Below, one piece after another: positions 10,636-21,924 of a stretch of DNA of 64,000 nucleotides (positions are counted from its first letter, which is position 1; each line of letters opens with the position of its first letter). The notes under the pieces were generated by a model that was not told the DNA's origin, did no database searches, and worked only from the letters and a program-made list of their open reading frames with translations. The DNA lies in contig CM060080.1 of the NCBI GenBank assembly GCA_030533445.1, positions 6,552,052-6,616,051 of the forward strand, given 5' to 3'. The stretch comes from Cyprinodon diabolis. Its lineage: Eukaryota; Chordata; Actinopteri; Cyprinodontiformes; Cyprinodontidae. The translations under genes were made by a program, and so were the position numbers.

Positions 10636-13103
10636 AATTCAATTCAATTTTAATTCAATTCAGTTTATTTATATAGCGCCAAATTCACAACACATGTCAT
10701 CTCAAGGCACTTTACAGTTCAACCAGATCATACAGTCAAATTGATACAAAGTTTTCTATCTAAGGAAAACCAGCTGATTGCATCGACTCATTGGGTCAAA
10801 TACAATCCCTCACACTAAGCATGCTTGTAGCGACAGTGGAGAGGAAAAACTCCCTTTTAACAGGAAGGAACCTCCAGCAGAACGAGGCTCAGTGTGAGCG
10901 GCCATCTGCCGAGGCCGACTAGGGTTCAAGGAGACAGAAGCAGAGATACAAAAAGCAGCTGTAAAAGGCGGCCCCGTCCAGGAAACACACAGCCAGGCAG
11001 ACAAGCTCCAAGGCAGCTTCCATGCCAGAGGACGAAGAGAGCACATCCACTCAGTCACGGTCAGAGAAACAGGACCACACTGGAAAACAGGCCGATCTCC
11101 AACATCTATAAACAAGGGTGTTGATGGAAGCAGCACAGCTGATGTTTCTTTCCAGGATGACGTCACTGCCAAACAGGAACAGACGAGGCAAAGCTACTCT
11201 GAGGAAAAGCAGAGAGAGCAGAAGTTTAGAGATTGAACTAACAGATTCTGCAGAATAGGAGAACAGAGAGAGAATGAAGCAGAATGATGAAATGGGGGCC
11301 CCTATGTCCTCCAAAAGTCTAAGCCTATAGCAGCATAACTATAGAGATAGCTCAGGATAACCTGAGCCACCCTAACTATAAGCTATATCAAAAAGGAAAG
11401 TTTTAAGCCTAGCCTTAAAAGTAGACAGGGTGTCTGCCTAACGGACTAAAACTGGTAGTTGGTTCCACAGGAGAGGAGCCTGATAACTAAAAGATCTGCC
11501 TCCCATTCTACTTTTAGAAATTCTAGGAACCACTAGTAAACCTGCAGATTGAGAGCGAAGTGCTCTGTTAGGAACATAAGGAACAATCAGATCTCTGATA
11601 TAAGATGGAGCTTGGCCATTTAAGGCTTTATATGTGAGAAGGAGGATTTTAAATTCTATTCTGGATTTAACAGGAAGCCAATGAAGAGAAGCCAGGATAG
11701 GAGAGATAAGATCTCTCTTTTTAATTTTCATCAGAACTCTGGCTGCAGCATTTTGGATCAGCTGAAGGCTTTTAACTACAGTTTGTGGACTTCCTGATAG
11801 TAAAGAATTACAATAGTCCAGCCTTGAAGTAACAAATGCATGGACTAGTTTCTCAGCATCCAAATCCCATCCAAATGAAGTGATTGACTAATCAGCTTCT
11901 TTTTCAGAGACTCTGGTCCAAAGACTATAACTTCTGTTTTGTCTGCATTCAGAAGCAGAAAGTTAAGAGTCATCCAGGTGTGTATGTCTTCAAGACATGC
12001 CTGTAATCTATGTAATGGGTTAGCTTCATCTGGATTATAGACAGATATAGCTTGGTATCATCAGCATAACAGTGAAAATTAATCCCATGCTGTCTAATAA
12101 TTCTACCGATTGGGAGCATGTATAAAGTAAAGAGAATTGGTCCTAGCACTGATCCCTGTGGTACTCCACAGGTAACCTTTGAGCGTGTTGAAGATCTATC
12201 ATTAACATGAACAAACTGAATTTGATCAGATAGATACAATTTAAACCAGTCTAGTGCTGTTCCTTTAATTCCAACAAAATATTCAAGTCTTTCTAAAAGA
12301 ATATTATGGTCAACTGTATTAAATGCAGCACTAAGATCCAACAGGATGAGCACAGATACAAGTCCATTATCTGAGGCCATGAGAATATCATTAGTGACTT
12401 TCACCAGAGCTGTTTCAGTGCTATGATGAGCTCTAAAGCCAGACTGAAACTCTTCAAAAAGTTCATTATGGTGTAAGTGATCGCAAACTTGTTTGGCAAC
12501 TACTTTCTCAAGAATTTTGGATAAGAAAGGAAGATTGGATATAGGTCTATAATTAACCAAGTCATCTGGGTCAAGAGACGGTGTCTTAAGCAGAGGTTTA
12601 ATTACAGCAACCTTAAAAGCTTTTGGTACATATCCCTGTAACAGAGATAGATTAATCACATCTAAAATGGAGGAGGAGATCAAAGGGAATACCTCCCTAA
12701 ATAACCTGGTTGGAACTGGATCTAACATTCAAGTTGAAGGCTTAGATGAAGACAATAATTTTGCTAATTCATTAAGTTCAACTGGATCAAAGCAGTCTAA
12801 ACCCGGTTCAGATTCCATCACTACCTCAGGTACAATCGCGGATAGAGGAGTGCTTATGATCTTATTTTTAATAAGATCAATCTTATTTATAAAGAATCCC
12901 ATAAAATCATTGCTGCTAAGAGCAGGTGGAATGGACGGTTCAACAGAGCTATGGCTCTAGGTGAGTTTGGCAACTGTATTAAAAAGAAATCTAGGATTAT
13001 TCTTATTCTCCTCTATTAATGAGGAGAAGTATGCTGCTCTTGCTTTACAAAGGGTCCTCTTATACAGCAGTAAACCATTTTTCCAGACTAGGAAGGACTC
13101 CCG
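10636..13103 (-). mobile_element. L2-type LINE copy 2, nested in a hAT
   Basis: This is the same L2 family as at 751-2910, on the same strand, with the pentamer tail at 10636-10665. It is the longest copy, reaching upstream of the RT domain to about 13103. Read on the minus strand, 12961-13100 gives the linker [20 protein letters not shown], typical of L2 ORF2 between endonuclease and RT. Against copy 1 it has lost ~135 bp after 11860 (copy 1 positions 2027-2163) and carries point stops and a frameshift. The endonuclease domain is missing. Confidence 0.87.
11438..13103 (-). pseudogene. L2 ORF2 reverse transcriptase remnant (copy 2)
   Basis: This broken ORF2 is read 13103 to 11438. The linker is followed by an in-frame TAG (about 12957-12959), then FINKIDLIKNKIS, then an in-frame TGA just before [10 protein letters not shown] (12728). 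The RT core spans 11970-12728: [15 protein letters not shown] (residues ~57-71), motif A as [13 protein letters not shown] (129-141, with N where copy 1 has D), GVPQGS (188-193) and YADD (221-224). A 1-bp loss near 12035 (GGATTATAG versus GGATTTATAG in copy 1) shifts the frame after LYLSI. The C-terminal part resumes at 11863-11438 after the ~135-bp deletion. Multiple independent lesions show a long-dead copy. Confidence 0.87.
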
Positions 13104-13693
13104 CAGGCCTGTGGCCCGTGCTGCGGTGGCGCTAAACTTATTTTGCCCTCCTACCTCGCTTCCTGGTTATACTCTTACAGCAGTGTGTTGCAGTAAGCTT
13201 GACACAGACATTTTTTATTCATGCTCAGTATTGAAGCGTGGTCTGTGCTACACACTATCGCATAACGATATTACAGCTTTCATTGATTTATTTCAAACTT
13301 GAAACTTTGTTTAGCCTGTAAGGTGTAAAAAAAAAAAAAAAAAAAAATTAATAGATTAATCGAATCGAATCGCACCGTGGTGTATTCTTGAGTATCGAAA
13401 ATAATCGAATAGTTTACACCCCTAGCGTCAACTGTGTGGAATTATTATGAGTTGATTTTTTTCTGTGTAGATGATTTGTTTCTAGCTAACTTGACAACGG
13501 ACATAGAAACGGAGGAGCAGCATTTTCATCAATATATCCATCCATCTTCTTACACGCGTATCCCAAGTGGGGTCGGGTGCTGGCGCCTATCTCCAGCTGT
13601 CAATGCGCGAGAGGCGGGGTATACCCTGGACAGGTCGCCAGTCCATCACACGGCAACACAGACACAAACAACCATTCATGCACACACTCACAC

Positions 13694-14978
13694 CTAACCC
13701 CCAGATTCCACATACTCCGTCAGAGCTCCGCTCCGCTCCGCCCCGCCCCGCTGATGTACGTCGTGCGGAGCGCTTGTTTTTCATGGAAATCAATGAGAGC
13801 TGTTCCACATCCACCGCTACTCCTCCGCACGTCTCCGTCCACGTACGTCTTCTCCGTCCGTCACCGACAAATTACGGAGCCGAGCTATTTTTTGCTCCGC
13901 TCCGGTCCGACCAGGTCAAGATCCGCAATTGCAATCGCACCAAACAGGAAAAAGAACATCGACAAATTCCGGTTCATCAAATTAAAATATAGCAGCAACA
14001 GATCGGTGACTAGAAATTATAGCACAATTCTTATATATAAAAAAAAAAAACTAACACCGTTTATTTAAATGATTGGATCCAAACTATTGGTTATTCACCA
14101 ACGAGGAAGCAGATTTCTCATCTCCATCAAAATATTTATTTTATACCGAGGGACTTAAAGTTTAATCAAATCCATTCAAAAGAAACTTCTTATTACAGGA
14201 ATGAAAAGAGATGCTGAGTTTGGGAGTAGAGAACAAGTTCATTCAAAAAAAGCAGTTTTGAATTATCCTTATTCCCGTTACAAAAATCTACAAAAATCTA
14301 TATATATATATATATTTGGGCAGAAACTGAACATATGCTGGATGATGGTGGGATTTTTTTAATATGTCATATTAAATTAAGCGCTCACAGGGTTCATACA
14401 GGAATGAGTGACTCTAATTTAATGCTATTTTAATGCTATTAGAAATGATTTTAATGCCATCAACAAGAACCATGTACACAAGTTATTAGTGTCCATGAAA
14501 TATGAAGGAGCTGTAAGCACAGTTCCATGACTCCTGTATGTATGTAAACACACACACACACACACATATATACGTATATATATATCCTCTAGCTTTTTCT
14601 CCGCCTGGAGCTTCCTTTCCGAACATACGGCTTTATGATCAGTTCCACGCAAATTAATAGCGATATAATATATCTGACGAAATTGTTTTTATAAGCATTT
14701 TTTATTAAAGAATTATAAATGCTTCGATAAACATATTTAAATAATTTTAGTGCCAATTAAGGCCTTGATTAAAAAAAAAATGAATGAATTGTAATTATTT
14801 TTAATGATCCGCGGAAACCCTGGTTCATCTCGTGCATGCTCTCTACGATCTCCAAGAAACTCCGAGCGGAACGGACAGGAGCCACAGCGGAGGATGTATG
14901 CTTTGGTTTGTGCAGGCGGTCTGGAGCGCAGCGGGGCGGAGCGGAGCGCTGACAGAGTATGTGGGATTTCGGGGTCAG
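13694..14978. mobile_element. non-autonomous DNA transposon with GC-rich inverted ends
   Basis: Inverted ends of roughly 50 bp contain matching phrases on the two sides: CCACATACTC, GTCAG and CTCCGCTCCGC at 13704-13733, with the complements GCGGAGCGG, CTGAC and GAGTATGTGG at 14937-14964. The ~1.2-kb interior has no transposase-like frame and includes a (CA)n/(TA)n tract. The boundaries are set by where the host SINE-like repeat stops and resumes. No clean target duplication could be read, so the superfamily stays open. Confidence 0.65.
14548..14592. repeat. (CA)n-(TA)n microsatellite
   Basis: A compound dinucleotide run, about 10 CA units followed by interrupted TA units, lies inside the GC-rich-ended transposon. 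Confidence 0.85.
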
Positions 14979-15082
14979 GGGACTTTAGAGAAGCCAATTA
15001 ATCTAACAGTCATGTTTTTGGACTGTGGGAGGAAGCCGGAGTACCCGGAGAGAACCCACACATGCTCAGGGAGAATTGTGAT

Positions 15083-16233
15083 GCTTGTTGTGATGCTGTT
15101 TAAATGTAAGTAGAACATTTTCATTTCCATTATGTAATGTGAACTCCCCAAAACCCCTACTGGAAACCACAATGAATGGGATAATTTATACATATGTTGT
15201 ATACACCTACAAATCAAAAGAGATCAATGTACTTTAATGTACAGTTACACAATATTGATTAGTCTTTATAATTCTACAGTTGTAAATAAAATTGGTTGTC
15301 CAAAATGAGTGGAATAGCAGGCACTAACTTTTTAGTGCATTTGCTCTCATGAATAATGGAAAACTTATGCCAATGACTGAAACGCACTAAATTTTGGGTA
15401 GATGGAGATGTAAATCTGATTCTCTACCTCCCCCAGAGCCATTTATCAAACCTCCAACAGATTGCAGGGAGAGTCTTTGCTTCTACATCCAGCACATTTG
15501 AAAGTCAGCTGAAAAGTTTGTGTTGAAACAAACACATACAGATGCAATTACAGACAACAGAGGAAGCATCTTTAATTATGAACAGAAATAATCCAAAAAT
15601 TGTATTATTAGGATAAAAGTCATCTGCGGAAGACAGATTAAACATTTAAACCAAAATGGAAAAAAATCGTGACTGATCCTACATTTTCTGATCCCCCCCG
15701 TTCCTAAATGGATTCAATACGAAATAAAGCTGTGTTGTATCAAATGATTACCTACCAGCCCATACTGGCTACAGTTCCCTCTAACGACCCCCTTTCAGAG
15801 ACATAGACAGGTATCGGGTACTGCAGGCTAACAAAGCGGTGGGCCCGTTCGTCTGGTTCAATTTGCATGTTTCTAAGCCAAAACAGGGCTTTGTTTGTGG
15901 TCTACTCTAAAAAGCCTCAAACTCAACGCTAGTTCTGACATTTTGAATTGAAAAAGCTTCCTGGATGAGAAGCGAAACTTCTTCAAACTTGGAAACAAGG
16001 TCCAGTGGATTGTTTTTTTTGTTTTGTTTTTTTACTTTATACAGTACTTTATACAGTACTGTGCATGAGCATTTTTCTCTTAGCTATTCTATTAGCTGTT
16101 CTATTTGCTATTCTTAGCTATTAACTAATAGAATTTTCTCAACTACTCTATTAGCTATTCTTTTAGTTGTTCTTAGCTATTGTACTAGCTGTCTGGAGGA
16201 TTTTTAAGTCCACAGATGTACTGCATGGGGGTC
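15083..16233. other. unassigned spacer with a degenerate short tandem
   Basis: No gene was found. Positions 16030-16060 hold a short duplication (ACTTTATACAGT twice), and 16080-16195 hold degenerate repeats of TTAGCTATTCTA-like units. Positions 15955-16005 (AAGCTTCCTGGATGAGAAGC) look like a fragment of a common fish repeat, with low certainty. Confidence 0.35.
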
Positions 16234-16958
16234 TCAATTCAATTCAGTCTATTAATATAGCTCCGATTCACAATACATCTCATCTCAAGGCGCTTCACAG
16301 TTCAACCAGGTAATCCAGTCAGATTGATTCAAAGTTTTCTATCTAAGGAAAACCAGATGATTGCATCGACTCATTGACTCAAATACAATCCCTCAAACTA
16401 AGCATGCTTGTAGCGACAGTGGAGAGGAAAAATTCCCTTTTAACAGGAAGAAACCTCCAGCAGAACCAGGCTCAGTGTGAGCGGCCATCTGCCGAGGCCC
16501 ACTGGGGTTCAAGGAGACAGAAGCAGAGATACAAAAGGCAGCAGTAAAGGCGACCCCATCCAGGAAACACACAGGCAGGCAGACGAGCTCCGAGCCAGCT
16601 CCCATGTCAGAGGGTGAAGAGAGCACATCCAGTTAGTCACAGTCAGAGAAACAGGACTAAACTGAAAAAAACAGGCTGATCTCCAACATCTGTAAACAAA
16701 GGTGTTGATGGCAGCAGCACAGCTGATGTTTCTCTCCAGGATGGAGTCACAGCCAAACAGGAACAGACCAGATGAAGCTACTATGAGAAAAAGTAGAGAG
16801 AGCAGAACGTTAGAGATTGAACTAACAGATTCTGCAGAGTGAGAGAATAGAGATAGAATGATGAAATGGGGGCCCCTATGTCCTCCAGAAGTCTTTGCCT
16901 ATAGCAGCATAACTATAGAGATAGCTCAGGATAACCTGAGCCACTCTAACTATAAGCT
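16234..16958 (-). mobile_element. L2-type LINE copy 3, 3' end only
   Basis: The sequence matches the 3' untranslated part of the other two L2 copies, from the pentamer tail (16234-16246) through the ATATAGCTCC-like motif to TAACTATAAGCT. It is more diverged than copies 1 and 2 and includes none of ORF2. It is a severely 5'-truncated insertion of the same family. Confidence 0.85.
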
Positions 16959-18600
16959 TGAGTCTCAAAGGTTTTGGTTGACTTTTTGTTTATTTCCCAC
17001 CTGCAATTTTTTTCCACTAATTGAAATGTCTTTAAATCCACATTAACATGAATTCATCAGACTGTATTAAACAGATAAATGGAGGCAGAAGATGTCTTTC
17101 AGTCATCAATGCACACATTCAGCGACACACAGGAGCTATTTCAAGCTGGGCACTGTTTCATTCACAACACCTGTCATATCAACCAGGAATTAGAATCAGT
17201 AATACTTTAATAATCCCATGGCGAAATGACTTTCGTTACATTACTCCATATGTAATAGAGTCCCTATAGGACCAGTTTAATATAACACAATTTCAAACTA
17301 TAATTAGGAGTCCCTGCTCCATCTTGCCATCAGTTTGGGGGTCCTTTACCTGGAAAACGTTGCTTTACAGCATGTTAGAACCTCTTTACATTACAATCTT
17401 ACACATTTTCTTTGCATACCAGTTGTGTTCTGTAGACATTAGTCATCAGGACATTAATAACAATTTGGCATATCTGCATTAGTTATTAGATATAAAATAA
17501 ATATTGTAGTTAAAAGAAAAACAAAAAAAGTAACTTAATGCAATTGACTTCCTCTTCTAAAAAAAAAAAGACCACAACATCCAGCATGTTTGTTTTTAGT
17601 GTCCAATATCTGTTATTAGCTCTCCTTTTCATATATTAGGACCCTTACAGTCAAAGCAGGCATCCCAGTCTGTACATCTGCTTCATGTTTCCCTATGTAG
17701 CTCATACAGAAAAACAGGCTGGGTCACCAGAGGGTGGGCCAAATCCAGGAGACATGTACCCTCCCCTCACCCAGAGTAGCTACTTGTGCACACACAAACA
17801 CACAAACCCTCTGTCTCTCTTTTTTCTCTCCTTAAGACACTTTAGAGTGACTCCAGAGCAGAGGAATTCCCATGCTGTCATGGGAAAACTGTGCTGTGTG
17901 TGGTTCTTGCTATCTTTAAATTGTGTGTGTGCATACTCAGTATGCGTGTACTTGTTGCTTGGTGAGAAATTTGCACAGCAAGAATCTTTCTTTCTACTCT
18001 TTTCTCCACAACCGAGGAGAAAGAAAAGGATTTGTAATGTGAGAAGTAAATGCTATGGAAATTCATTCTATGCAATAAAGAATTTACTTAGTTTAACAGT
18101 ATATCAAGCTGTGTTCTTTGTCTTCATTACTTACTAATATTTTGTTTTCCTTTTTAATGTATTTACAATATTATGAAAACGTCCTTTTCTAGTGATCTTT
18201 AGGTGTGTAGAGAGATTAGACTATAGTAAAATGCTTAAACTTAAAGAAAGAAAAAAAAAATATGATGCCAAAACAAGCAGTGACTAAAATCTGCTCTTCC
18301 AACTTCATTTTTGATCAACAGTCATTTGGATTTCCTTTGCATTGTCATATATTCACTTATGAATGAGTAAATAAGTGGGGCTATTTTCTAAAAAGACAGA
18401 TTGTGATACCTACTTTTTTTTTATTAAAATAGTCCTTCCATTCACCTACTGATGTCATTGTGTGAAGAAAGACCTTAAGATTCTTGACGTATAGTTATTT
18501 TACTAATAATGTTTAATGCTCAATCTCATAGTAAAGTTACAGGTTCAAATATCGACTTAATTGTCGTTGTTTGTTTCTCCTCTTGCCAATTTTCATAATT
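16959..18600. other. unassigned spacer
   Basis: There is no supportable gene. A short stretch at about 17190-17240 (AATACTTTAATAATCCC) resembles the 3' end of a fish retroposon. The frame at 17685-18137 has no family features and contains low-complexity segments, so it is not called. Confidence 0.3.
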
Positions 18601-19112
18601 AATAATAATAATTGAACTTTATTGATCTGACATTGGAGAAATGTACCTCTGCATTTATCCCATTCCCTTGGAGATCAGTGGGCTGCTATCGTGGGGCGCT
18701 CGGAGTTAAGGGTCCTGCTCAGCCTCCCAGAGGGGCAGTCTGTGGGAATGGGGCTCAAACTCACAACCTCAGGATCCCAAGCTTTATGTCCTAGATTACA
18801 AAAAAATAGAAATCTAAATAAGTCATTTTTTCTTAAAATAAGTGCATTTATTCTTTAAATTAGGTGGTCAGTGAGACATTTTGCTAATGGAACAAGACAG
18901 TGTACATTTAAAATAAGAAAAACCAATTACATTGTTTTATTTCAAGTGCATATTATCTAATTATCTTATTTTAATAGCAAAATTACTCATTCTATTGGCC
19001 ACTCATCTTATTTACCTGCTCAAATTAAGGTGAAATACACTTAATTTAGGAAATTTGTATTTATTTCTAGGTCGTTTTTGCAGTGTAACCACTAGGCTGC
19101 CACTCCCCAAAG
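18601..19112 (-). mobile_element. tRNA-derived SINE split by a MITE
   Basis: On the minus strand the element begins near 19112 with a tRNA-like head (GTGGCAGCCTAGTGGTTA, A-box-like). After the MITE is removed it continues with a B-box-like GGTTGTGAGTTTGAGCCCC (about 18740-18760) and a body, then ends in AATAAAGTTCAATT and an (ATT)n tail at 18601-18612. This head-body-tail order is that of a tRNA-derived SINE. The internal pol III promoter is degraded. Confidence 0.65.
18795..19087. mobile_element. MITE inserted in the SINE
   Basis: AT-rich sequence with a clear right terminus GTTTTTGCAGTG and a decayed left terminus (ACAAAAAAATAGAAATC) interrupts the SINE between TGTCCTAGA and TAACCACTAGG. 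CACTGCAAAAA ends with inner tracts such as CTAAATAAGT are common in fish hAT-type MITEs. It has no coding capacity. Confidence 0.55.
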
Positions 19113-19741
19113 TATTCAAAGTATTAAAGTATACAAATCAGCAGTAAAAAATTTATTTTCTTTTTCCATTCTGGGTTTGTGTATTATTCCAAAGATTGAA
19201 TTGATAAATGGGATCTGTGTTCAGGGGGAAGAAATAACTATAATTTGATTTACTTTAAAAAACTTTCCAAAAAAGTTAAAAATATGGATTTGTTTTCCAA
19301 GTCTGATGACGGTTTGCTTCCCATCCAGATAGCTTTCTCAATTCAAGATGTCTATATTAGCGTTGAGACTTTTAGAGTAGCCCAAACAAAAGCCTTGTCA
19401 TGCCTTAGAAAACATGCAAATTGAACAGAAAACAGGTCCATCCCTTATTAATGGAAAAGTCGTTGTTGGCCTGCAAAACCCAGGTGGCGTGATATGGTGA
19501 TGTCATTAAATGGGCAGCACCCACATATAATGTTGGGTTATAATGAAAAAAAGAAGAGAAGAACTAATATTTTACAAATGAATTCTTCATAGTGCATACT
19601 AACGTATGATATGTAATTTTTTTGTGGAAAATAAGGCATTTGGTCCAGTAAATGTCTAATATTATGTTTCCTGGAAGTTTAGAAATGTTATAAAGAATAA
19701 GTTGAGTCTCAAGAAAACTCCTAGAGGCTAAAACTATAATT
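19113..19741. other. left flank of the large tandem array
   Basis: AT-rich sequence without a recognised gene or element. It ends ...CTATAATT, immediately followed by the first GGGGGGCCAC module of the array. Confidence 0.4.
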
Positions 19742-19939
19742 GGGGGGCCACATGCCGAAGGCATGGCCCACCTACTACTATTGCACATATTTATTCCGCG
19801 TATTATTGGGGGGCCACATGCCGAAGGCATGGCCCACCTACTACTATTGCACATATTTATTCCGCGTATTATTGGGGGGCCACATGCCGAAGGCATGGCC
19901 CACCTACTACTATTGCACATATTTATTCCGCGTATTATT
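19742..19939 (+). repeat. three 66-bp hairpin modules of unit 1
   Basis: Copies at 19742-19807, 19808-19873 and 19874-19939 look identical. Each starts GGGGGGCCAC, contains the stem CATGCC-GAA-GGCATG extended by GGGC/GCCC across a 2-nt bulge, and ends CCGCGTATTATT. Other units carry 2 (unit 3), 1 (units 5 and 7), 2 (unit 10) or none. As 66 is 22 codons, translation in any open frame repeats a 22-residue block, which explains the open frames here. Confidence 0.92.
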
Positions 19940-19948
19940 ATTATTATA

Positions 19949-20180
19949 ATTCTCCCGTATACCCAAAACTTCGGCGCGTAACTAGTCCCGCACGGTTTGG
20001 CGGATCGGGCCCAAAGTTGGCACACGCGTCGGGACCAATGGGGTGATGTGTGCTTGTATAAAACTTTCTCATTAGTCCGAAGGTTTGCGAATTATTAGCG
20101 AAAACGTCGCAAAAAAATCCCATAGGAAATGAATGGGGAGAGGAAAAAAAAAGCATAAAAAACAGCACTTCACTGTGTCG
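19949..20180 (+). repeat. CpG-dense unit head (unit 1 example)
   Basis: The first ~85 bp after the (TTA)n stretch contain about 11 CpG dinucleotides, far denser than the surrounding vertebrate DNA. The block is repeated in all 13 units. Several between-unit differences here are CpG to CpA changes: CGGCGCG versus CGGCACG in units 7, 9, 10 and 13; GCGCATAAC in unit 6; GCAAAAACG in unit 5. Confidence 0.7.
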
Positions 20181-20325
20181 GCATACATTCACCTAGAAAA
20201 ACAGTTTGAAGCTCAGTTTGTAGATAAATCCTTCGTCTATTTAAAACTGAAGACGGTATGTTGATAACTGCTACGGTTTTTGTATAATCAGACCTCAAGC
20301 GCCACAAAGTTTTAGCAAAATCCAG

Positions 20326-20756
20326 CCTGCTAGAGTGGAGCAACTGAAAAGCTAGAGTGTGAGGCAGGCGTTTTTTAAACACAAAAAAACATTTTAAACT
20401 CGCCCTCACGGCCACATATTTATAGCTAGAGTCACCATTTTTGGTCAGTTTGTAGACTGAAATCTCTGGACCCACACAATATCTTCGGAATTACGGTAGG
20501 ATTAATACTTTTCCTTAAAAACCCTCCAGACCGACCTAAAGTCGATGAAAATCAGAGCCGTTTTTCATTGGTTTTGGAGCAGAAGAGGGGAGAAAAACGA
20601 ATCCGACTATGTGTTTTAAACTCGTCATAAATATTTTTCTGAATGACACACATACACCAAAGTTGGCATAGTTGGAGTCGAAGGATGACTGACGCTCACG
20701 GTGAAAAAATTTTTTGAATAACTCATACGGTTTTTGCTCAGCAGTCGTTTGTTCGG
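20326..20756 (+). repeat. internal duplication, copy B1 (unit 1 example)
   Basis: This is diverged but clearly alignable with 21256-21680 at a lag of ~925 bp. Shared phrases include GCCTGCTAGAGTG, CTCGCCCTCACGGCCACAT, TTTTTGGTCAGTTTGTAGAC, CTTCGGAATTACGGTAGG, GACACACATACACCAAAGTT and CAGTCGTTTGTTCGG. The same pair recurs in every unit, so the duplication predates array growth. Confidence 0.85.
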
Positions 20757-21255
20757 AGGACATTTTAAGCACCTGAAAGCTGAGTGACAGTGACCTGCTG
20801 CAGCTAGCTCAATTAGAAGCTTAGGTGTGATGAAACGTTTTTTCTTTTTCTTTCTCTTCCCATTCAGTTTGTAGATGACCTACAGCCATGAAAGTTACTC
20901 CAATTGAAGACAAGATATAGCTGTCGCTTAGATAAAAAGAATTTTTCAGATACCTTTTACGGTTTTTACTCAGCAGTCGTTTGTTCGGAGGGGTGCTTTA
21001 GCAGCTAAAAGGTGAGTGAGAGTGAGGTCCTGCAGTTCAAACAAAGGGAGGAGCAGGTGGGCCAACCATTTTGTTTGTGCTTCGTTTTGGGTTGTGAAAG
21101 ACCTACAGACATGAAGGTTACCCCAGTCTGAGACAAAGGATAGATGTTGCTTTCACTGAAAGAATTTTTCAGATATCTTTTACGGTTTTTGCTCAGCAGT
21201 CGTTTGTTCGGAGGGTAAGCACCTGGAAGCTAGCTGACAGTTAGCTTCTGCAGCA

Positions 21256-21680
21256 GCCTGCTAGAGTGCAGCTGCTGAAATCTTAGTGTGAGGCGGCCAT
21301 TTTTTAAGATCAAACATCTTATTCTCGCCCTCACGGCCACATATTTGGAGCTACAGTCACCATTTTTGGTCAGTTTGTAGACTGAAACCTCTGGACTCAC
21401 ACAATGTCTTCGGAATTACGGTAGGATTAATACTTTGCCTTAAAAACCCTCCAGACCAACCTAAAGTGGATGAGAGTTTCAGCCTTTCTCCATTCTTTTT
21501 GAGCTGAAGATGGGAGAAAAACGAATCAGACTATGTGTTTTCAACTCGTCATAAATATTTTTCTGAATGACACACATACACCAAAGTTGGTATAGTTGGA
21601 GTCGAAGGATTGCTGATGCTCATGGTGAAAATGTTTTTTGAATAACTCATACGGTTTTTGATCAGTAGTCGTTTGTTCGG
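21256..21680 (+). repeat. internal duplication, copy B2 (unit 1 example)
   Basis: Partner of 20326-20756. Between the two copies lie two further degenerate modules ending in the same phrase GTCGTTTGTTCGG (20976 and 21199). That phrase therefore occurs four times per unit, at spacings of 232, 223 and 469 bp. Confidence 0.85.
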
Positions 21681-21924
21681 TGCCGTTCTTCCCATACAAA
21701 AAAGCCTGGGAAGAAGAAACCAATAGTGAGTGCAGCTGTTGTCTGTGTCAGTGAGAGGCTCGTTAAGCGTTGTCAAGGTTACCAAGCTTCAAACAGATTT
21801 TACCTCTGCTGTTTTAAACAGCACATATTAATCTAATGGAGGGTGAAAGGACTGATTTAACATTGGGAAATGGATACTATATGACTGCTGTACATGACAC
21901 TTCCCTTGCCACTCAGCACTGATA

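Larger units (their letters stand above)
10544..13424. mobile_element. non-autonomous hAT element interrupted by L2 copy 2
   Basis: The ends are TAGTGGTGTAAA (10544) and TTTACACCCCTA (ending 13424), i.e. the TAGGGGTGTAA hAT terminus with one change on the left. Both ends lead into ATCGAT/TCGAAT-rich tracts. The 8-bp duplication is GCTTCAAC (10536-10543) versus GCGTCAAC (13425-13432), 7 of 8 matching. Removing the nested L2 (about 10636-13103) leaves an element of only ~0.4 kb with no transposase frame. This fixes the order of events: hAT first, L2 later. Confidence 0.85.
13537..15082 (-). mobile_element. SINE-like repeat split by a GC-rich-ended transposon
   Basis: The left part (13537-13697) carries CACGCGTATCCCAAG, CTATCTCCAGCTGTC and GCGAGAGGCGGGGTATACC, ending in CACACTCACACCTAA. 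The right part (about 14979-15082) resumes with GACTTTAGAG, AGCCAATTAATCTAACAG, ATGTTTTTGGACTGTGGG and GAAGCCGGAGTACCCGG. The two parts are collinear with the copy at 5897-7013, so the DNA between them is a later insertion. The tRNA-like head is not seen, because the repeat breaks off near 15082. Confidence 0.65.

Noticed and set aside
12667..12960. A plus-strand frame over the L2 linker
   Set aside because: It is the antisense of L2 ORF2, whose minus-strand reading gives family-typical protein.
13567..14068. Overlapping plus-strand open frames of 87-163 residues
   Set aside because: They run through a SINE-like repeat into the GC-rich inverted end of a transposon. Low stop density follows from base composition, and no domain is visible.
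17685..18137. A 150-residue open frame
   Set aside because: It has no recognisable domain, low-complexity runs and no splice or promoter context, so it is not supportable as a gene.
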